Shown here: positions 59,715-64,000 of the stretch, piece after piece
Numbering within the stretch: position 1 is the first letter of the stretch
Layout of the letters: each line of letters begins with the position of its first letter
From: Desulfococcus multivorans
Lineage (GTDB): Bacteria > Desulfobacterota > Desulfobacteria > Desulfobacterales > Desulfococcaceae
Assembly (NCBI RefSeq): GCF_001854245.1
Contig: NZ_CP015381.1
Span: forward strand, 3,755,001 to 3,819,000
Reading direction: 5' to 3'
DNA length: 64,000 bases
The notes under the pieces: generated by a model
Seen by the model: only the letters and a program-made list of their open reading frames with translations
Databases searched by the model: none
Told to the model about the DNA's origin: nothing
Made by a program: the position numbers and the translations under genes

Positions 59715-59978
59715 GGGGTCGGGCCAAGCCAACTCATTGTTATCCTGGGAATAACGCCTCAAAACAGACCGGGATATCGCCGTAAACGGTCATTTTTGGG
59801 GGCAAAATGGTGGGTTTAAGGAGCGGTGACGTGGCAATGCCGGGAACATCCGCACCCATTCACGATTTCTCACTGAACCCTTCAATTTCACCCCTGAAAA
59901 TGGCGGTTTAAGGGTCAAATGTGGCGATTTTTAGCCATTTTTCCTTTAAATATCAGGCAGGTTGGTTGGCCCGACCCC
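59715..59978 (+). repeat. Hairpin element, subfamily B, copy B2
   Basis: 264 bp, almost identical to B6. CCAATT precedes the left end. The right end reads GGTTGGTTGGCCCGACCCC and directly replaces the 5' part of a UPF0175 gene. Confidence 0.9.
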
Positions 59979-60159
59979 CGGCCCCGCAAAAATGGCCATG
60001 GCGGTAAAGCTGTTCGAGATGAAACGACTTTCATCCGGAATGGCTGCGGAATTGGTCGGAATGAGCAGGGTTGCCTTTTTGCTCAACCTTCACCGTTTCA
60101 ATGTGCCCATGGTCGACCTTGAAGAGGATGAACTCCTGATGGATGTGAAAAATGCCTGA
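59979..60159 (+). pseudogene. UPF0175 antitoxin gene lacking its 5' end
   Basis: Reads AMAVKLFEMKRLSSGMAAEL and VGMSRVAFLLNLHRFNVPMV, then DLEEDELLMDVKNA: the C-terminal two thirds of UPF0175, a helix-turn-helix antitoxin-like family usually paired with a PIN (DUF3368) toxin. The N-terminus is lost to the right end of B2, and no PIN gene follows; 60160-60341 holds only GCAAAGGCGCAAAGG-type low-complexity words (60260-60290). Confidence 0.82.
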
Positions 60160-60341
60160 TCCGGGCGCGGACGAGATCTCCCGTCTCGAGCCCATCTTGC
60201 GCGAAGGGTAGTGAGCGGCGTGAGGTTGTTTTTGCTTCGGAAGACTTGTATAAAGGTTTCTCACGCAAAGGCGCAAAGGACGCAAAAAGGATTATATCTT
60301 GCGATCCATTTCATGCTCATTTCAAGCAAAGCCCAATGTAA

Positions 60342-60503
60342 ATGCATAAAAAAGAGTTGATAGAATACTGGCTTCAATCCTCCGACAGAGATTTCCAGAC
60401 GATGATGCATTTGCTTGAAAAAGGTGACTTTACCCAAAAATGGACGGATATCATTAAGGATTTCAGAAAATGGCTAAAGGAAAAACTCCTGAAACAGCTA
60501 TAA
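60342..60503 (+). pseudogene. HEPN gene with internal deletion
   Basis: 53 codons: MHKKELIEYWLQSSDRDFQT, MMHLLEKGDFTQ is a HEPN N-terminus, joined directly to KWTDIIKDFRKWLKEKLLKQ, a HEPN C-terminal helix. The central helices and the RX4-6H motif are missing, so it cannot be an RNase. It overlaps the MNT gene that follows. Confidence 0.75.
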
Positions 60504-60799
60504 AATACATTAACTTTTTGCGGAAACAAGAACCTGGAATCATAAAAGCCTACCTTTTCGGTTCCTATGCCAAAGGTAATGCCGATATCAACAGTGATAT
60601 GGATATCGCCATTATTTTTGAGGATTTCCCGGATTCTTTCGATATGCCGGTCCAATTGATGAAACTGAGAAGGAAATTCGATACCCGAATTGAACCCCAC
60701 CCCTTCAGAAGGAAGGACTTCAATATTTCAAATCCCATGGCAAATGAAATACTGAAAACCGGGATTGAGATTGAGGGGTCTGACCTGGACAACCCATAA
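60470..60799 (+). CDS. MNT-type minimal nucleotidyltransferase antitoxin
   Basis: 109 residues. GSYAKGNADINSDMDIAIIF is the catalytic signature. It overlaps the deleted HEPN gene by 34 bases. It is another orphan antitoxin, as at 8506, 20757 and 21285. GCGCAAAGAAGGC words follow the stop up to element B3. Confidence 0.87.
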   Translation: MAKGKTPETAIKYINFLRKQEPGIIKAYLFGSYAKGNADINSDMDIAIIFEDFPDSFDMPVQLMKLRRKFDTRIEPHPFRRKDFNISNPMANEILKTGIEIEGSDLDNP

Positions 60800-60854
60800 A
60801 TATTCTCACACAAAGGCGCAAAGAAGGCAACGAGAAGATAATGATATGGCAATT

Positions 60855-61049
60855 GGGGTCGGGCCAAGCCAACCCATTGTTATTCTGAAAATAATGCCTC
60901 AAAACAGGCCGAAATATCGCCTTAAACGGTCATTTTTGGGGGCAAAATGGCGGGTCTAACGAATAGTGAAGTGTCAATGCCGGGAGCATCCGCACCCATT
61001 CATGATTTCTCATCAAGCCCTTCAATTTCCCCCTTTAAAAATGGCGGTA
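60855..61049 (+). repeat. Hairpin element, subfamily B, copy B3, right end missing
   Basis: Begins GGGGTCGGGCCAAG after GCAATT and follows the B consensus to AAAATGGCGGT at about 61049. The last 65 bases, including the right terminus, are absent; the HigBA promoter starts at 61057. Confidence 0.88.
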
Positions 61050-61056
61050 ATCACGT

Positions 61057-61090
61057 TTGACGTTATTAACGACATGCGTTAATATTTAAA
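61057..61090 (+). promoter_or_regulatory. higBA promoter and operator, first copy
   Basis: -35 TTGACG (61057-61062) and -10 TAATAT (61080-61085) with a 17-base spacer. The spacer and -10 carry the palindrome TTAACG-ACATG-CGTTAA, a likely HigA operator. The -10 ends 5 bases before ATG 61091, so the transcript would be leaderless. Confidence 0.78.
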
Positions 61091-61369
61091 ATGATTGTAT
61101 CGTTCAAATGTCCGTATACAGAAGCTTTGGCTGAAGGCCGCAGAGAGAAGCGCTTTGTGAACATCGAACGGATTGCGATGCGAGAGCTTCGGCAACTTCA
61201 GATCGCAGCACGCCTTGACGATCTTAAGGTGCCTCCCGGCAATCGTCTGGAAGCCTTGAAAGGCGATCGTACCGGGCAGCACAGTATTCGGATCAACAGT
61301 CAATTTCGCATCTGTTTTCGCTGGACTGCGGCCGGGGCGGCGGATGTCGAAATTGTGGATTACCATTAG
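61091..61369 (+). CDS. higB: HigB-type RelE-fold toxin
   Basis: 92 residues. ALAEGRREKRFVNIERIAMR and LQIAARLDDLKVPPGNRLEA, then GDRTGQHSIRINSQFRICFR are the HigB/plasmid-maintenance-killer signatures. It would be a ribosome-dependent mRNA endonuclease. The upstream promoter overlaps the end of element B3. Spacing to higA is 10 bases. Confidence 0.92.
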   Translation: MIVSFKCPYTEALAEGRREKRFVNIERIAMRELRQLQIAARLDDLKVPPGNRLEALKGDRTGQHSIRINSQFRICFRWTAAGAADVEIVDYH

Positions 61370-61379
61370 GAGTTTCGCC

Positions 61380-61712
61380 ATGCGTGAACTTTTTCCCGTA
61401 ACACCGGGAGAGCTGCTGCTCGAGGAGTTCCTGAAACCGATGGGCATTTCCCGGTATCGTCTGGCCCGCGAGATCGGTGTTCCACCGCAGCGGATCAGTG
61501 CAATTGTCGCGGGCAAGCGACGAATTACCGCGGATACCGATCTGCGCCTTTGCCGGTTTTTGGGTTTATCTAACGGATATTGGCTGCGCGCACAGGCTGC
61601 GTTTGATATCGAGGTTGCGCAGGACGCGCTTTCCGAAACCCTGAAAGCCATCCGTCCCTGGAAAGCCACGATGGGGTCGGGCCAAGCCAAGTCCTTGTTA
61701 TCCCGGAAATAA
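61380..61712 (+). CDS. higA: HigA-type antitoxin, C-terminus encoded by element B4
   Basis: 110 residues from ATG 61380 (AGGAGT upstream). The HTH_3/XRE domain reads TPGELLLEEFLKPMGISRYR, LAREIGVPPQRISAIVAGKR. It binds HigB and its own promoter. At codon 98 the gene enters the left end of B4, and the last 12 residues (GSGQAKSLLSRK and neighbours) plus the stop come from the element. The conserved part ends at about RPWKA, so the fold should be intact. Confidence 0.9.
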   Translation: MRELFPVTPGELLLEEFLKPMGISRYRLAREIGVPPQRISAIVAGKRRITADTDLRLCRFLGLSNGYWLRAQAAFDIEVAQDALSETLKAIRPWKATMGSGQAKSLLSRK

Positions 61713-61936
61713 TGCCTCAAAACAGGCCGAAATATCGGCTTAAACGGCCATTTTTGGGTGCAAAATGGCGGGTCTAACGAATAGTGAAGTGTCAATGCCG
61801 GGAGCATCCGCACCCATTCATGATTTCTCACCAAGCCCTTCAATTTCACCCCTGAAAATGGCGGTTTAAGGGCCAAATACGGCGATTTTTGACCATTTTT
61901 CCTTTAAATATCGAGCAGGTTGCCTGGCCCGACCCC
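61673..61936 (+). repeat. Hairpin element, subfamily B, copy B4
   Basis: 264 bp. Left end GGGGTCGGGCCAAG overlaps the final codons of higA; right end TTGCCTGGCCCGACCCC. It separates the HigBA module from the BrnTA module. Confidence 0.9.
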
Positions 61937-61946
61937 CATGACCCCA

Positions 61947-62177
61947 TCAGGAATGTTGTGCGGCATATTCATCCAGAAGCCTTCGAATCATCTTCTGGTA
62001 TTGGGTATGGTGCTTTTTCGCTTCGCTTTTAAAAAAATCGATGCTGGTTTTGCTCAATGAAATCGTTATCTTTACGGTTTCCTCCTTGAGTGCCAGCTCG
62101 CTGGGCGGCGGCAGAAAATCTTTCACGATTTTCACCTTTCCCATCGGTTCATCCGTGTATTTTATTTTCTCTTTCAT
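61947..62177 (-). CDS. brnA: BrnA-type antitoxin
   Basis: 76 residues. DFLPPPSELALKEETVKITI and SLSKTSIDFFKSEAKKHHTQ, then YQKMIRRLLDEYA, show the BrnA layout with a ribbon-helix-helix DNA-binding part. The start lies 29 bases inside the brnT gene. It should neutralise BrnT and repress the operon. Confidence 0.88.
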   Translation of the reverse strand: MKEKIKYTDEPMGKVKIVKDFLPPPSELALKEETVKITISLSKTSIDFFKSEAKKHHTQYQKMIRRLLDEYAAQHS

Positions 62178-62445
62178 AAATCTGCTTTCCCTTTCGCCAA
62201 TATCCGGCGCCGATGATTTTGATTTTGTCCTGTCGATACGTGAACCGAACGGTCATGATGCCGTCCGCGATCCTGCCCAGGCAATAATATCGCTTCTCAT
62301 CACGGCTATGCTCAAGATCCTCCAGAATCACACGATGCTCATCTAAAAAGGCAAGCTGCGCGAGCGCAAAGGATACACCATGCTTTTTTTGGTTGCTTTT
62401 ATCCTTTTCGCTGTCCCATTCAAAATCAGATTGCCGCTTCATCAT
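62149..62445 (-). CDS. brnT: BrnT-type toxin
   Basis: 98 residues. FEWDSEKDKSNQKKHGVSFA near the N-terminus and RDEKRYYCLGRIADGIMTVR, FTYRQDKIKIIGAGYWRKG are the BrnT RelE-like RNase signatures. The pair is complete and lies in the opposite direction to the HigBA modules on either side. Confidence 0.92.
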   Translation of the reverse strand: MMKRQSDFEWDSEKDKSNQKKHGVSFALAQLAFLDEHRVILEDLEHSRDEKRYYCLGRIADGIMTVRFTYRQDKIKIIGAGYWRKGKQIYERENKIHG

Positions 62446-62524
62446 TTAAAAATATATTTACACCGCCATATTGTCAATATATAAATATGGCTTTTTATAT
62501 GGCTTATCTAAGCAATCGGTGCAA

Positions 62525-62750
62525 TTGGGGTCGGCCCAATGCGGCTTGGCGGCTTCCAAGCAGAAATGCCAGGGCGTTGACCCGTATAACGGTAATCGTT
62601 ATAGATACCGCCTTGCGATTGGCGCAAGTCCTGGGAATGCCGGCCGACTTCCGGCTTGGGCTCCAGCAAGACTGGGATCTTTGGCATGCAATGAACGGTC
62701 CGGGCGCGGGGACGCCGAGGCCTTCGGATTCAACCGGTTCAAAGGGCTGA
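62525..62750 (+). pseudogene. higBA locus deleted to promoter plus higA 3' fragment
   Basis: 62527-62603 repeats the sequence before the second higBA locus (63379-63457): GCGGCTTGGCGGCTTCCAAG, TTGACCCG and the ATAACGGTAATCGTTAT operator. It then jumps to GATACCGCCTTGCGATTGGC, identical to higA at 63937, encoding LRLAQVLGMPADF and LGLQQDWDLW. higB and the first half of higA are deleted. The stretch to 62945 has no gene I can name. Confidence 0.85.
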
Positions 62751-62953
62751 AGACAAAAATCGAAAAGGGGCACGCGGCCCAGTTCCGTCTGCTGACCGAT
62801 TGGTTTCAGAACTGCGGGGAGGCCGTTGATTTCCTTTCAGGAGATCGAGAATGTCAGCCGGGCGTTCGTTGCGTGTATTATAAGCTTGACGCCAGGGGGG
62901 GGTGGCGGTTTGATATTGCGTTCAGCCTATCCAATTGCTATCAATTATGATTT

Positions 62954-63067
62954 GGGGTCGGGCCAAGCCAAGTCCTTGTTATCCCGGAAATAATGCCTCA
63001 AAACAGGCCGAAATATCGGCTTAAACGGCCATTTTTGGGGGCAAAATGGCGGGTTTAAGGAGCGGCA
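62954..63067 (+). repeat. Hairpin element, subfamily B, copy B5, truncated
   Basis: Left part only (GGGGTCGGGCCAAG to GTTTAAGGAGCGGC), then a new left end (B6) begins after CAATT. Its 5' 100 bases are nearly identical to B4. Confidence 0.88.
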
Positions 63068-63070
63068 ATT

Positions 63071-63334
63071 GGGGTCGGGCCAAGCCAACCCTTTGTTATC
63101 CCGGAAATAACGCCTTGAAACAGGCCTGAATATCGCCTTAAACGGTCATTTTTGGGGGCAAAATGGTGGGTTTAAGGAGCGGTGACGTGGCAATGCCGGG
63201 AACATCCGCACCCATTCACGATTTCTCACTGAACCCTTCAATTTCACCCCTGAAAATGGCGGTTTAAGGGTCAAATGCGGCGATTTTTAGCCATTTTTCC
63301 TTTAAATATCAAGCAGGTTGGTTGGCCCGACCCC
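63071..63334 (+). repeat. Hairpin element, subfamily B, copy B6
   Basis: 264 bp, full length, next to the truncated B5. Right end GGTTGGTTGGCCCGACCCC. It is followed by a second, solo right terminus CTTGGCCCGACCCC (63341-63354). Confidence 0.9.
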
Positions 63335-63378
63335 GTGAATCTTGGCCCGACCCCATGAATTCATGGGGTCCAGGTCCA

Positions 63379-63460
63379 GTGGGGTCGGGCCAATGCGGCT
63401 TGGCGGCTTTCAAGCAGAAATGCCAAGGCGTTGACGCGTATAACGGTAATCGTTATAATG
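63379..63460 (+). promoter_or_regulatory. higB: Solo left element end joined to the second higBA promoter
   Basis: GGGGTCGGGCCAA (63380-63392) is followed by a short unique stretch and then TTGACG (-35, 63431-63436) and TATAAT (-10, 63454-63459), 17 bases apart. The palindrome ATAACGG-TAA-TCGTTAT (63440-63456) fills the spacer and is a likely HigA operator. The start codon at 63467 falls on the expected transcription start, so the mRNA is probably leaderless. Confidence 0.82.
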
Positions 63461-63466
63461 TGATAT

Positions 63467-63760
63467 ATGATAAAGTCCTTTCACGACCAAGGTACGGAAG
63501 ACGTTTTTGACGGCGGGAACTCTCGGGAAGCGAGGCGTTGCTGCCCGCGTGACTTGTGGGCGATTGTTCGGCGCAAGCTTGACCAGATCAATCGTGTTCG
63601 AGAAATCGGCGAACTCGCAATCCCACCGGGAAATCGTCTGGAACACCTTAGGGGTGAAAGGAAAGATCAATATGCCATTCGGATAAACCAGCAATTCCGG
63701 ATTTGTTTTATATGGGAGGATGGCCATGCCTACGAGGTCGAAATTGTCGATTATCATTAA
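63467..63760 (+). CDS. higB: HigB-type RelE-fold toxin, second locus
   Basis: 97 residues. IKSFHDQGTEDVFDGGNSRE, LRNAR-like RRKLDQINRVREIGELAIPP and GNRLEHLRGERKDQYAIRIN, then QQFRICFIWEDGHAYEVEIV are HigB features. It shares about half of its residues with the first HigB by eye. The last codons overlap the start of higA. Confidence 0.92.
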   Translation: MIKSFHDQGTEDVFDGGNSREARRCCPRDLWAIVRRKLDQINRVREIGELAIPPGNRLEHLRGERKDQYAIRINQQFRICFIWEDGHAYEVEIVDYH

Positions 63761-64000
63761 TTCGGGCGCGGGACGGCGTTTGCCGAAGCACCGTCCGCCG
63801 ACACACCCCGGCGAGATGCTGCTGGAAGAGTTCCTGAAACCTCTGGGGATTTCTCAGAGCGCGCTGGCGATTCGTCTTGGGATATCCTACCCTCGACTGA
63901 ACGAAATCGTTCGGGGGCGACGCTCCGTGACGCCCGATACCGCCTTGCGATTGGCGCAAGTCCTGGGAATGCCGGCCGACTTCTGGCTTGGGCTCCAGCA
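63726..64000 (+). CDS. higA: HigA-type antitoxin, runs off the window
   Basis: ATG 63726 with GGGAGG 7 bases upstream, overlapping the end of higB in another frame. The protein contains THPGEMLLEEFLKPLGISQS, ALAIRLGISYPRLNEIVRGR and RSVTPDTALRLAQVLGMPAD, an XRE-type helix-turn-helix. The last 64 bases are identical to the remnant at 62602. The 3' end is outside the window. Confidence 0.92.
   Translation, partial: MPTRSKLSIIINSGAGRRLPKHRPPTHPGEMLLEEFLKPLGISQSALAIRLGISYPRLNEIVRGRRSVTPDTALRLAQVLGMPADFWLGLQ

Noticed and set aside
58681-63334. Reading the B elements as integron attC sites
   Set aside because: They are larger than most attC sites, lack clear RYYYAAC/GTTRRRY core boxes and no integron integrase is visible. 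The cassette-like layout is kept only as a behaviour to test.

Overview
The window reads as an accessory-rich stretch of a fairly GC-rich chromosome, most likely from a Desulfobacterota-type bacterium. That assignment is an inference from the gene mix (an EPS-associated MarR regulator beside a large polysaccharide cluster, a c-di-GMP-I riboswitch, many toxin-antitoxin modules and several IS families). No rRNA, tRNA or CRISPR array was recognised.

Layout. 1-10.3 kb: a nucleotidyltransferase fragment, a DsbA-like protein, a VOC protein, a secreted PKD protein, a Tat-exported metallo-beta-lactamase-fold protein with a c-di-GMP-I riboswitch and terminator in its leader, a broken MNT/HEPN pair and an IS110 fragment. 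10.6-16.5 kb: a MarR regulator and a peptide-type ABC importer operon whose second permease carries a frameshift. 16.8-22 kb: a hypothetical protein, two paralogous HTH proteins, an ORF6N protein and two MNT/HEPN pairs in which only the MNT half is intact. 22-25.6 kb: an EPS-type regulator and a three-gene operon (DUF262, AAA/DUF3696, possible phospholipase-D-like) that looks like a defence system. 26-53 kb: an exopolysaccharide cluster (gmd, fcl, 4-epimerase, flippase, polymerase, glycosyltransferases, pyruvyl- and sulfotransferases, sugar transferase, acetyltransferases, DegT aminotransferase). Its central part (about 29.3-47.5 kb) is visibly AT-rich and bordered by broken transposases, so it looks like an exchanged cassette. 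53.3-58.4 kb: a toxin-antitoxin pair whose toxin gene is split by a 4462-bp transposon with clear ends and a 6-bp target duplication. 58.7-64 kb: a dense array of toxin-antitoxin modules.

The unifying feature is a family of roughly 245-264-bp repeats bounded by GGGGTCGGGCCAAG and its reverse complement. Each copy carries internal hairpins. There are thirteen full copies in two subfamilies (A on the left, B on the right) plus halves and solo ends. They sit next to or inside toxin-antitoxin genes again and again: three different HEPN genes are cut after about 20-40 codons by an element end, a UPF0175 gene has lost its N-terminus to one, and one supplies the stop codon of a higA gene. In the last 5 kb, elements alternate with MNT/HEPN, HigBA and BrnTA modules almost like spacers in a cassette array. 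I regard this as the best candidate for an undescribed system: a non-autonomous mobile repeat, or a recombination site, that disperses or trims toxin-antitoxin cassettes.

A second layer of genome plasticity is a set of degenerate short-period (7-8 bp) low-complexity repeats that fill intergenic gaps. One of these has entered the DegT reading frame in frame. An 800-bp direct duplication of the sugar-transferase/acetyltransferase pair encloses a DUF2971 gene.
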